DNA of 8,744 nt from Candidatus Culexmicrobium profundum (GTDB lineage Archaea > Thermoproteota > Methanomethylicia > Culexarchaeales > Culexmicrobiaceae), in NCBI GenBank assembly GCA_025061245.1, contig JANZKD010000070.1:1-8744 (forward strand), written 5' to 3'. The translations under genes and the position numbers were made by a program. The notes under the pieces were generated by a model that ran no database searches, was not told the origin of the DNA, and was given only the letters and a program-made list of their open reading frames with translations. Positions 1 to 6,210 of the stretch are shown here, one piece after another (within the stretch, counting starts at the first letter, position 1; each line of letters opens with the position of its first letter).

Positions 1-1
1 A

Positions 2-415
2 ATTTTCGGTTTAAGCCCATTAATAGGATTAGGAGGCCCAATTATTGGAGGATGGCTTGGAGACAAACTTGGATGGAAGAGAACATTCATAATAATATTT
101 TCAATTATGATAACATCGCTAACCTTACTTGTAATATCACCCATAGTACTACTCTCAGTAATATTCTACCTGCTATATGGTATATCAAGCACCATGACCA
201 TGCCCATATCAAGCACACTAGTAGCACTAGTAACTCCTGAAGAAGCTAGAGGAACAGCCTATAGTATATACTTCATACCAACGAGTGTAGCTGGGATAAT
301 AATGCCAATAATAGCATCACTACTAGTCGACCTATATGGAATATGGATAATATTTCCAATAGCAATAATACTATACCTCTCAGCATTAACTCTAATAAAA
401 GTAATAAAAGTCTAA
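2..415 (+). CDS. MFS transporter, C-terminal part (cut by left edge)
   Basis: The frame is open from base 2 to the TAA at 413-415 and gives about 137 residues of a membrane protein whose start lies outside the window. Near the beginning is GGWLGDKLGWKR, which fits the major facilitator motif A (G-x-L-x-D-x-x-G-x-K/R) in the cytoplasmic loop between helices 8 and 9 (or 2 and 3). About four hydrophobic helices follow, separated by the loop VTPEEARGTAYS, which resembles the pre-helix-11 loop of many MFS exporters. This is therefore the C-terminal third of a 12-helix secondary transporter. The substrate cannot be told. It converges on the next gene, also MFS, with one base between the stops. The first ATG in this fragment (107) is internal and is not a real start. 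Confidence 0.85.
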   Translation: MFGLSPLIGLGGPIIGGWLGDKLGWKRTFIIIFSIMITSLTLLVISPIVLLSVIFYLLYGISSTMTMPISSTLVALVTPEEARGTAYSIYFIPTSVAGIIMPIIASLLVDLYGIWIIFPIAIILYLSALTLIKVIKV

Positions 416-416
416 A

Positions 417-1607
417 TCACTCATTCTCATAAGGCGTTATAATGAAAAGAAGAATTGAAAAAACAACTAGAAGTGCAGATAAAGCATAGGGAAGCTGAGC
501 ATGAATAGATGCAATAAAACCCGCAATTAAAGGAGAAACAATCCCGATAACCTTTGAAACAGCACTCAAAACACCCATATAGGTTCCCTTAAATTCCTCA
601 GGTATCGTTGAGTAAAGGATGTCTCTTTGATATGGGAATGCAATTGCACCACCAATTGACATTAAAAATGCAGATAGGAAAGTCAGGTAAATATTAAATG
701 AGAAGAACATTACAGTATCAGCCAAAAATACAAGTAGATAACCCAAGGTAAGCATAAGCTTCTTACGCTTACTTCTAAACTTCAATAAAAGTATAGATGA
801 AAAGGCAAGTGTAACTCCAACAATTGCCTCATAAACTCCAACTTCAAACAATCCTCCACCAAAAAACTCTGTCAGAACATTAACCAGCACCAATGGCGGA
901 ACAATATAGTCGGCAAAAATAAGAAATAAGTATGCAGAACCAGCTAGAATAAAGCTTTTATTAAGCTTAATGAAAACTTTCCCACTTGCAAGCTTATCCT
1001 CTTTTACAACATCACCCTTAACTCTGGGAAGCCATGTAAACAATAGGGGAATAATGAGAAAAGTTAGAAAGGAAACAATTAACAATCCAGCAAGCATACC
1101 TTCAATAGTTGGAAACAATACACCAAAAATAAAGCCAATAATAGGATAAGTTATGGCTTGAGAAGTAAAGGGCAAAATATTATGCCATAAAAACGCTACA
1201 TCTCTAATCTCACTTGGATAAGCCACATACTCATAAACAGCATAAGCAGGATAAAAGGCACCACTAAACTTGTTAACACTAATCGCCAGCAATATAAGCC
1301 AACTACTTTTCATTGAAAATGCAAAGAAGTATAACATATAAGATAAGCCATCAATGATATGTGAAACTGCAATTAGAACATTAGGCTCCCCCCTATCTAA
1401 AAAGCGTCCAACAATCAAAGTCAATATAGAACTAAATAATGCACCAAGAGTAAATAGGAAGCCAGCCTCAAAAACTTCTAAACCCGATTGAAACATCAAA
1501 TATGGAATCAAATACCATGTAAATAATAGAGGAGTCACCATGCAATGATAAAGAATATATCGCCTAGCAGATTTAGGCAATTGACTCCAAGTTACAAGAA
1601 GCTTCAT
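417..1607 (-). CDS. MFS transporter, complete, substrate unknown
   Basis: A 396-residue integral membrane protein of normal major facilitator length. Hydrophobic stretches near residues 20-40, 46-68, 77-97, 102-120, 146-166, 170-191, 218-240, 254-275, 283-302, 305-326, 343-365 and 370-391 give the expected 12 helices. A charged loop at about 194-214 separates the two six-helix halves. A weak motif A is seen after helix 2 (VGRFLDRGEP, about 66-75), and a basic loop (RSKRKKL) follows helix 8. IPEEFKGTYMGVLSAV near 335-350 is the usual lead-in to helix 11. It starts at ATG 1605-1607. A TATA-like box on the same strand at 1661-1670 would place transcription start some 30 bases before it. The cargo is unknown: nothing specific to sugars, drugs or siderophores can be read. 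It is divergent from the ATPase gene and convergent with the other MFS gene. Confidence 0.85.
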   Translation of the reverse strand: MKLLVTWSQLPKSARRYILYHCMVTPLLFTWYLIPYLMFQSGLEVFEAGFLFTLGALFSSILTLIVGRFLDRGEPNVLIAVSHIIDGLSYMLYFFAFSMKSSWLILLAISVNKFSGAFYPAYAVYEYVAYPSEIRDVAFLWHNILPFTSQAITYPIIGFIFGVLFPTIEGMLAGLLIVSFLTFLIIPLLFTWLPRVKGDVVKEDKLASGKVFIKLNKSFILAGSAYLFLIFADYIVPPLVLVNVLTEFFGGGLFEVGVYEAIVGVTLAFSSILLLKFRSKRKKLMLTLGYLLVFLADTVMFFSFNIYLTFLSAFLMSIGGAIAFPYQRDILYSTIPEEFKGTYMGVLSAVSKVIGIVSPLIAGFIASIHAQLPYALSALLVVFSILLFIITPYENE

Positions 1608-1660
1608 AGTAGCTCACTCGCAATACTTCAAATATCATTGAAGAATATCTAAATACCATA

Positions 1661-1670
1661 GATTATAAAA
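1661..1670 (-). promoter_or_regulatory. TATA-like box for the minus-strand MFS gene
   Basis: Read on the minus strand this is TTTTATAATC, about 54 bases before the ATG at 1607, implying a 5' leader of about 30 bases. A second AT-rich stretch (TTTAGATATTC, nearer the gene) is an alternative. The assignment rests on sequence resemblance and spacing only. Confidence 0.35.
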
Positions 1671-1681
1671 TTAGGTTAATC

Positions 1682-1689
1682 TTTATAAA
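1682..1689 (+). promoter_or_regulatory. TATA box for the ATPase gene
   Basis: TTTATAAA is a near-ideal archaeal TATA box. Counting about 25 bases on, transcription should start near 1708-1714, leaving a leader of about 25-30 bases before the TTG at 1739. The box is directly followed by the palindrome ACACGTGT (1689-1696). The predicted start falls at the left arm of the dyad at 1705-1737, so a protein bound there could block RNA polymerase. Confidence 0.55.
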
Positions 1690-1704
1690 CACGTGTGTCT
1701 AATA

Positions 1705-1737
1705 GGTAAGTGGGCTATCCAGGATAGGGGGCTTACC
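1705..1737 (+). promoter_or_regulatory. Interrupted dyad / hairpin at the ATPase start codon
   Basis: GGTAAG (1705-1710) pairs with CTTACC (1732-1737), and CTATCC (1715-1720) pairs with GGATAG (1722-1727) around a single A. A 4 x 4 mismatch (TGGG opposite GGGG) separates the two perfect six-base helices. It ends one base before the TTG start and overlaps the predicted transcription start. It could be an operator for a dimeric DNA-binding protein, perhaps the ATPase itself through its winged helix. It could also be an mRNA hairpin that hides the purine-rich ribosome-binding region (AGGATAGGGGG). Which one applies cannot be decided from the sequence. Confidence 0.5.
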
Positions 1738-1738
1738 T

Positions 1739-2851
1739 TTGCCTTATTTCGACCTTAGGCCGAAAAGAAATAGAAAAGACCTATTCAACATGGAGGAAGA
1801 AATAAAAGAATTCACCTCAATCATAAAAAGAAAAGTACCTTTAGCCTTAATTCTAGGCTTAAAAAGATACGGTAAAACATCACTTGTCCTAACATGTTTA
1901 GAAGAGTTAAAAATACCATACATATACATTGACTGTAGATTATTACCTAGCCTAGGTGCACTAAGCATAAATGATTTTACAAGCATATTAATAGAGAGCA
2001 TACCAACACTAGCCAGAAAAACAAGAGAAAGAATTTACAGGTACTTAGAAAAAATAGAAGGAATAACTATTGCTGGAATCAAACTGAGAATTAGGCCATC
2101 AAAAATTAAATTTCAAACACTCTTAAGCATCCTAGAAAAAATAAACAGTATAGATGAAAGAATAGTCATAGTTATTGATGAAGCACAAGAACTAAGAAGA
2201 ATTACACGTTATAGAATTGACAGCCTATTCGCCTATATATATGATCATCTAGAAAATATAACGCTAATACTAACAGGGTCCCAAATAGGCCTACTATATA
2301 AACTCCTACGGAAAGGAAACCCAGAAGCACCATTATATGGCAGAGCCTATAGTGAAATTAAACTTAAGCCATTCACCCCAAAATTATCTATTAAATTCCT
2401 ACAGAAAGGCTTTAATGAGCAAGGCTTAAATCCACCTCAATGGTTTCTAGAAAAAACAGTTGAAAAGCTAGATGGCATTGTTGGATGGCTAACTTATCTA
2501 GGCTTTAAAGTATGTGAAAAAAGAAGATTTGACGAAAAAATCATAGAGGAGATATTAAAGGAAGCAATGGCAATGTCAATAATGGAGCTAGAACACTTCC
2601 TCTCAAACAGATATCAAGCACGAAAAAGATATCTAGCCATACTAAAAACAGCAGCAATACTTGAAAATGCATCTTGGAATGAACTATATAGAGCAGCTGA
2701 AGCTAAAGTTGGAAGAATACCCAAACCAACATATAATAAGATAATAGGCAACCTTGTAGACGCAGGGTTTCTAACTAAGAAAGAAAAAATATACTCAATC
2801 CCTGATCCCGTGTTAAAAGAAGCATTAAAATCAGAACTCATCAAAATATAG
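1739..2851 (+). CDS. Archaeal ATPase (PF01637 type) with C-terminal winged helix
   Basis: A 370-residue P-loop NTPase of the archaeal ATPase family, related to AAA+/STAND proteins. The N-terminus FDLRPKRNRKDLFNMEEEI is the family's conserved opening. It sits before the first ATG, which supports the TTG start. Walker A is GLKRYGKTS (residues 40-48, K46/T47). Walker B is IVIVIDEAQEL (about 142-152, D147/E148). A sensor-1-like LILTGSQ lies near 176-182, and the typical LYGRAYSEIKLKPF near 199-212. Residues of about 295-365 form a predicted winged helix (RYLAILKTAAILENASWNELYRAA through NLVDAGFLTKK to IPDPVLKEAL). It is a complete, intact family member of usual length. The biological role of these ATPases is largely unknown. 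They are common in archaeal genomes in many copies and are often near mobile or defence genes, but no such partner is seen here. A dyad sits directly upstream. Confidence 0.9.
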   Translation: MPYFDLRPKRNRKDLFNMEEEIKEFTSIIKRKVPLALILGLKRYGKTSLVLTCLEELKIPYIYIDCRLLPSLGALSINDFTSILIESIPTLARKTRERIYRYLEKIEGITIAGIKLRIRPSKIKFQTLLSILEKINSIDERIVIVIDEAQELRRITRYRIDSLFAYIYDHLENITLILTGSQIGLLYKLLRKGNPEAPLYGRAYSEIKLKPFTPKLSIKFLQKGFNEQGLNPPQWFLEKTVEKLDGIVGWLTYLGFKVCEKRRFDEKIIEEILKEAMAMSIMELEHFLSNRYQARKRYLAILKTAAILENASWNELYRAAEAKVGRIPKPTYNKIIGNLVDAGFLTKKEKIYSIPDPVLKEALKSELIKI

Positions 2852-2911
2852 AATATATGAAACTAGATAAAGACAGCAAAGTATTTTTGAAATAAATGCA
2901 AATCTAAAAAT

Positions 2912-3856
2912 ATGAAGTTAAATGCAATTGAAATATTAAAGGCTTCAAAACGATTGAAAGAAGTAGTATATAAAACGCCACTCATATACTCACAAAAATT
3001 AAGTCAAGTTTCCAATGGAGAAGTATATTTAAAGTTAGAAAACCTTCAAAAAACAAGGTCATTCAAAATTAGAGGAGCATACAACATTATAAGTCAATTA
3101 TCTGAGGAGGAAAAGAAAAGAGGAATAATAACTGCATCGTCAGGAAACCATGGAATAGCAGTCGCATATATCTCACAAATATTAGGATTAAAGGCAAAAA
3201 TCGTAATGAGTAAAAAAGCTTCTAAAGAGAAAATTAATCGTTGCAGAGAACTAGGAGCTGAAGTCATCCTTATAGGAGAAAATTATGATGAAGCAGAAGC
3301 CTACTGTAAAAAGCTAGTAGAGAAACAAAGATTAACCTATATTTCATCATACGAGGACTATAGGGTTATAGCTGGTCAAGGAACAATAGCCTACGAAATA
3401 CTAGAACAAAACCCCGAAATAGACACAATACTAGTCCCAGTAGGTGGAGGAGGATTAATATCAGGAATAGCCATATGGGCCAAAGCATTAAACCCAGAGA
3501 TAAAAGTCATTGGAGTACAAACAACTAAAGCAAGAACAATGTATGAAAGCTTCAAAGCAAAAAAGGTAGTTGAACTACCAGTTGAACCATGCATAGCAGA
3601 TGGATTAGCAGGCAAAATCTCTCCAGTAACCCTAAGCATAGTTCTAAAATATGTTGATGACATAATACTGGTAGACGATGACAAATTAATGGATGCAGTT
3701 CTATGGACACTGGAAAACGAAAAACAAATAGTCGAACCATCAGGAGCAGTTGGAATAGCAGCAATACTACAAAACAAACTAAAAATAAAAGGCAAAGCAA
3801 AAATAGCCATAGTAATCTCAGGTGGAAATATAGACGTATCAAGAATACAATACTAG
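2912..3856 (+). CDS. ilvA: Threonine/serine dehydratase, PLP-dependent, without ACT domain
   Basis: A 314-residue fold-type II PLP enzyme. It most likely deaminates L-threonine to 2-oxobutanoate (EC 4.3.1.19, entry to isoleucine synthesis) or L-serine to pyruvate. The PLP-binding lysine is K52 in SFKIRGA. The substrate loop is ASSGNHG (75-81), the phosphate-binding glycine loop is GGGGL (178-182), and SGGN (303-306) lies near the PLP pyridine nitrogen. The enzyme ends about where the catalytic domain ends, so there is no C-terminal ACT domain for isoleucine feedback, as in catabolic (TdcB-like) enzymes and serine racemases. Serine racemase or a purely catabolic role are therefore real alternatives, and the symbol is given for family only. 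The ATG at 2912 has no clear Shine-Dalgarno. A weak AT-rich element about 27 bases upstream (near 2881-2887) would fit leaderless translation. It lies 60 bases after the ATPase, with no functional link visible. Confidence 0.88.
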   Translation: MKLNAIEILKASKRLKEVVYKTPLIYSQKLSQVSNGEVYLKLENLQKTRSFKIRGAYNIISQLSEEEKKRGIITASSGNHGIAVAYISQILGLKAKIVMSKKASKEKINRCRELGAEVILIGENYDEAEAYCKKLVEKQRLTYISSYEDYRVIAGQGTIAYEILEQNPEIDTILVPVGGGGLISGIAIWAKALNPEIKVIGVQTTKARTMYESFKAKKVVELPVEPCIADGLAGKISPVTLSIVLKYVDDIILVDDDKLMDAVLWTLENEKQIVEPSGAVGIAAILQNKLKIKGKAKIAIVISGGNIDVSRIQY

Positions 3857-3880
3857 GAATATAGCATTTTAGATGTATTA

Positions 3881-3895
3881 CTTAGGTAAACTAAG
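3881..3895 (+). repeat. Small perfect inverted repeat after the dehydratase gene
   Basis: CTTAG (3881-3885) and CTAAG (3891-3895) are perfect complements around the five-base loop GTAAA, 25 bases beyond the dehydratase stop. It follows a short T run (3867-3870) and precedes a TATA-like TTAGTATAA stretch (3901-3909). It may be a weak terminator hairpin or an operator for the next gene. At this size, chance is also possible. Confidence 0.25.
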
Positions 3896-3963
3896 ATAAA
3901 TTAGTATAATGGCAACGGTAAATGAAGCAAAGAGTTAATAATCATTGAAAATGAAATCAATTT

Positions 3964-3968
3964 GGTGA
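3964..3968 (+). promoter_or_regulatory. Shine-Dalgarno site of the flavin-reductase-like gene
   Basis: GGTGA is complementary to the archaeal 16S rRNA 3' end and lies six bases before the ATG at 3975, which fixes the start. It shows that this gene has a leader, unlike the neighbouring genes on the same strand. Confidence 0.7.
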
Positions 3969-3974
3969 AATTTA

Positions 3975-4532
3975 ATGAGTAAAGCTGAAATCCCAATAAG
4001 AGATTTCCCATATCTCCTACATCCATACAACGCCACACTAGTAACATGCATAGGTAAAGATGGGAAGCCCAACATAATTGCGATAGCCTGGATTATCCCG
4101 GTAAGTATAAATCCACCATACCTAGTGATGAGTATTCGCCCAACTAGATACAGCTATAAGTTGATTATGGAAACAGGAGAGTTTGTCGTAAATATTCCAC
4201 CCCATAAACTGGCTTCAGAAGTAATTTTCTGTGGAAGAAAATCTGGTAGAAATTATGATAAGTTTAAGGAAACTGGGTTAACTCCAATGAAAGCCAGAAA
4301 GGTTACTCCACCAATTATAGCTGAATGCATAGCCCACATAGAATGTAAAGTTGCCAAGGCAATTGAAACTGGAGACCATATCCTAATTATTGGAGAAGTT
4401 TTAACAGCATATGCATCCAAAGAATACTTCGAAAAACATTATAAACTAGAAAAATATAATCCACTCTTACATATTAGGGGAAATCTATTCACAACAACAG
4501 TAAACAAAATAGAAGAAATAAAATTGAAGTAG
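3975..4532 (+). CDS. Flavin reductase-like FMN-binding split-barrel protein
   Basis: A 185-residue soluble protein of the flavin-reductase-like domain family (PF01613; flavoredoxin/FMN-binding split barrel). Members bind FMN and either reduce it with NAD(P)H or pass electrons as flavoredoxins. Supporting sequence: an N-terminal HPYNATLVTCIGKDGKPNIIAIAW (about 16-39), where the family has its first strands. NPPYLVMSIRPTRYSYKLIMETGEFVVNIP (about 46-75) matches the conserved R-x-S/T-x-x-L-I-x-x-x-x-x-F-x-V-N flavin-contact region. A late segment GDHILIIGEVLTAY (133-146) corresponds to the D-H-x-I/L-x-x-G-E-V strand. Length fits single-domain members. The partner and physiological substrate are unknown, and no dehydrogenase, hydrogenase or monooxygenase gene is nearby. 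Confidence 0.87.
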   Translation: MSKAEIPIRDFPYLLHPYNATLVTCIGKDGKPNIIAIAWIIPVSINPPYLVMSIRPTRYSYKLIMETGEFVVNIPPHKLASEVIFCGRKSGRNYDKFKETGLTPMKARKVTPPIIAECIAHIECKVAKAIETGDHILIIGEVLTAYASKEYFEKHYKLEKYNPLLHIRGNLFTTTVNKIEEIKLK

Positions 4533-4582
4533 AAAGGATGAACATTAAACGAGTTTACCTTACTTACAACTAACAATACAAC

Positions 4583-4590
4583 TATTTAAG
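4583..4590 (+). promoter_or_regulatory. TATA-like box for the TrmO-like gene
   Basis: TATTTAAG is centred about 30 bases before the ATG at 4617, putting transcription start near 4610-4614. The mRNA would then be leaderless or nearly so. This fits the absence of a Shine-Dalgarno and argues against the TTG at 4608 as start. Confidence 0.45.
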
Positions 4591-4616
4591 AGAGAAGAAA
4601 TTATAGTTTGAGATGT

Positions 4617-5117
4617 ATGCAAATTATCTTAAAACCAATAGGAGTTGTACATACCCCATATAATGATGGTCAAGTATCTTCCTCCTTTAATGGAGTAGAA
4701 GGCATAATTGAAATTTACCCTGAATATGCCGATGGACTTAAAGGTATAGATGGATTCAGCCATATAATTATCCTAGCCTACCTACATAAAATCAAAGAAG
4801 AAAACAAAAAAATCTTCATAATAAGCCACAGAAGATTTCTACGCTTCGGATTCAAACTTGATGAACTGCCAAGAACAGGGGTCTTTGCGTCAGATTCACC
4901 TGTAAGACCAAATCCAATAGCCCTAACCATTGTAAGGTTAATTAGAAGAGATGGCAATTTACTTTATGTTTCTGGGTTAGACTTATTCGATGGCACACCA
5001 GTTTTAGATATAAAACCTTATACGCCAAGTAGAAGAATTGAAAACATTTCTCTACCAAGCTGGTATGAAGAATTCTACAACAAAGTTGCACGTAGAATTG
5101 GAGTGAAGGAGCTTTAG
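4617..5117 (+). CDS. trmO: TrmO-like tRNA N6-methyladenosine methyltransferase (TsaA/UPF0066)
   Basis: A 166-residue protein of the TsaA/TrmO family. Characterised members use S-adenosylmethionine to methylate t6A37 to m6t6A37 in tRNA-Thr. Family marks in order: PIGVVHTPY (7-15); DGFSHIIILAYLH (45-57); the SAM-binding signature TGVFASDSPVRPNPIAL (87-103); and DLFDGTPVLDIKPYTP (122-137). Length matches single-domain archaeal members, which lack the C-terminal domain of the longer E. coli enzyme. The ATG at 4617 is preferred because the TATA-like box makes it nearly leaderless. A TTG three codons upstream (4608) is the alternative. Its TAG overlaps the stop of the convergent nucleotidyltransferase gene by a few bases. 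tRNA specificity is inferred from the family only. Confidence 0.87.
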   Translation: MQIILKPIGVVHTPYNDGQVSSSFNGVEGIIEIYPEYADGLKGIDGFSHIIILAYLHKIKEENKKIFIISHRRFLRFGFKLDELPRTGVFASDSPVRPNPIALTIVRLIRRDGNLLYVSGLDLFDGTPVLDIKPYTPSRRIENISLPSWYEEFYNKVARRIGVKEL

Positions 5118-5593
5118 AGCTTAACTCTTCGCTTAAGTCTATAAGTTATTTTGGCGTGAAAACCTAAATTCCAAGTTCCATACCTATTATGTAATAAATA
5201 TTTATCCTTTGACAGTCTTTCTAGAAAAAGAAGTATTTCACTTTCCAAATTTACTTTATCATATATAACTTCATATCCTAAAGCAAGTCCAGAAAGGAAG
5301 CTTCCAGGTGAGAGATTATCTTTAAACTCCTCCACGCTAAATATATGTACATCAAAATTATAGTCTGGAAATTCTCTGCGGAGAATCTGGGATATCTTAG
5401 ATTCAAGATTAAATTTTTCCTTCAGGGTGTCAAGTGTATCAATTATTATTAAGAGGTCAAGATCATTCCCCTTTCCCAAGTAAATCATACTACCAAAAAC
5501 AATTATTGCTTTCAATCTATCCACTAAAAAATCTTCTATAATGGAAGTTAAGAGATTATATAATTCTCTTTTTTCTAAGGTAATTCTCCGCAA
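5114..5593 (-). CDS. Minimal nucleotidyltransferase (MNT-like), likely antitoxin of the HEPN gene
   Basis: A protein of about 159 residues with the polymerase-beta nucleotidyltransferase fold. IIVFGS is followed by MIYLGKGN and then DLDLLII, giving GS-x8-D-x-D for metal binding. A third acidic residue is likely in YNFDVHIF. In HEPN/MNT modules such enzymes neutralise the HEPN toxin, in studied cases by transferring AMP to it. The GS-to-DxD loop is shorter than the usual GSxARG...SDxD form and lacks its arginine and serine. The gene overlaps the HEPN gene by 38 bases, as in an operon with coupled translation. TTG 5593 is chosen because GGTG (5601-5604 on the minus strand) lies seven bases before it. 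TTG 5599 is also possible but sits one base from that motif. No ATG exists in the plausible range. A non-toxin nucleotidyltransferase role remains possible. Confidence 0.83.
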   Translation of the reverse strand: MRRITLEKRELYNLLTSIIEDFLVDRLKAIIVFGSMIYLGKGNDLDLLIIIDTLDTLKEKFNLESKISQILRREFPDYNFDVHIFSVEEFKDNLSPGSFLSGLALGYEVIYDKVNLESEILLFLERLSKDKYLLHNRYGTWNLGFHAKITYRLKRRVKL

Positions 5594-5993
5594 TTTCAAG
5601 CACCTTTTCTGCCTTTTTTATAGATTCCTCTGCAATTTCTCTATTAATGTATTCATTTGGCGTGACAACTTTTCCTTTAAACATGAAGGGGTATCTAGCT
5701 TTAGTATAATACTCAGAAAACCAACCAATTATATTTACAATTTCATCATAATCATCAATCCATTCATCTTCAAAAATCCTAATGAAAATTGAAGCAAGTC
5801 GAGGTCCATGATTGTATACATATTCTCTTTTAGCTTCAATCATAGCCTTAACAGCTTTTTCAACACATTGCTGTGAGTTAAAAACAGCATGAGGAAAATC
5901 ATTTTCATTAAAAGCCTTCTTCGCTCGATCAAAGTCCTTTTTAGCTTCAATTAAAAATGCTCTAGCAAAATCTTCATAAAACGTCATCTTCAT
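5556..5993 (-). CDS. HEPN-domain protein, likely toxin partner of the nucleotidyltransferase
   Basis: An all-alpha HEPN-domain protein (PF05168 type) of about 145 residues. FYEDFARAFLIEAKKDFDRAKKAF forms the first helix. FPHAVFNSQQCVEKAVKAMIEA matches the hallmark S-Q-Q-x-x-E-K-x-x-K-A helix. FSEYYTKARYPF matches the Y-x-x-x-R-Y-P segment of archaeal HEPN proteins. The pair R-x5-H (KREYVYNHGPRL) could be the R-x4-6-H ribonuclease motif, though many HEPN proteins of this subgroup are not proven nucleases. It comes first on the minus strand and its end overlaps the nucleotidyltransferase start, the classic HEPN-MNT order. ATG 5993 is chosen. GTG 6011 (six codons longer) and ATG 5987 are alternatives. 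A TATA-like ATTAAAAGA-type element near 6029-6038 would give a very short leader. A GC-rich RNA-like island lies just upstream. Confidence 0.83.
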   Translation of the reverse strand: MKMTFYEDFARAFLIEAKKDFDRAKKAFNENDFPHAVFNSQQCVEKAVKAMIEAKREYVYNHGPRLASIFIRIFEDEWIDDYDEIVNIIGWFSEYYTKARYPFMFKGKVVTPNEYINREIAEESIKKAEKVLEIAENYLRKKRII

Positions 5994-6090
5994 CAATATA
6001 ACATTCCACACAAAGACAAATAAAATCTTTTATTAAAGACAACTTAAAGCCACATTAAACTTAAATTTCAGTAAACATTAAAATTATTGG

Positions 6091-6210
6091 CAATGAAGAC
6101 CCGCTAGTGGGCCGAATTTTATGTGGACCGCGTCCTTGACTGAGCCTGGGATGATTGCAGGGTCTCCCTTACTGACTAAATGATGAAAGTGGACCTCAAA
6201 GACCGAAGAG
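6091..6210 (+). ncRNA. GC-rich structured island, candidate non-coding RNA (strand uncertain)
   Basis: By hand count, 6096-6210 is about 51% GC and 6101-6170 about 57%. The 90 bases to its left are about 23%. In AT-rich thermophile genomes such islands are the usual mark of structured RNA genes. Small hairpins are visible: CCC(6100-6102)/GGG(6109-6111), GGAC(6125-6128)/GTCC(6132-6135) and AGGG(6159-6162)/CCCT(6166-6169). An alternative long-range helix pairs AGACCC (6097-6102) with GGGTCT (6160-6165). CTGA and TGATGA motifs are spaced as in a C'/D' element (6172-6186). A plus-strand TATA-like CTTAAATTT (about 6060-6068) predicts a start near 6090, exactly where the GC-rich block begins, so plus is preferred. 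It is not recognisable as tRNA, rRNA, SRP or RNase P RNA. A decayed coding fragment is the main alternative. Confidence 0.35.

Noticed and set aside
1744..2844. Minus-strand frames (1744-2001 and 2614-2844) inside the ATPase gene
   Set aside because: They run antisense to conserved ATPase sequence and have no ribosome site or recognisable domain.
3391..3842. Two long minus-strand frames opposite the dehydratase gene
   Set aside because: They are antisense shadows: the plus strand carries all catalytic motifs of a complete enzyme, and the minus frames show low-complexity or Ser/Thr/Leu-rich sequence.
3909..3938. Nine-codon upstream frame (MATVNEAKS) before the flavin-reductase-like gene
   Set aside because: No Shine-Dalgarno and too short to judge; the real gene has its own clear ribosome site at 3964.
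5541..5792. Plus-strand frame across the HEPN/nucleotidyltransferase junction
   Set aside because: It is antisense to two recognised domains, and its product is Phe/Asn/Ile-rich as expected for a shadow frame.
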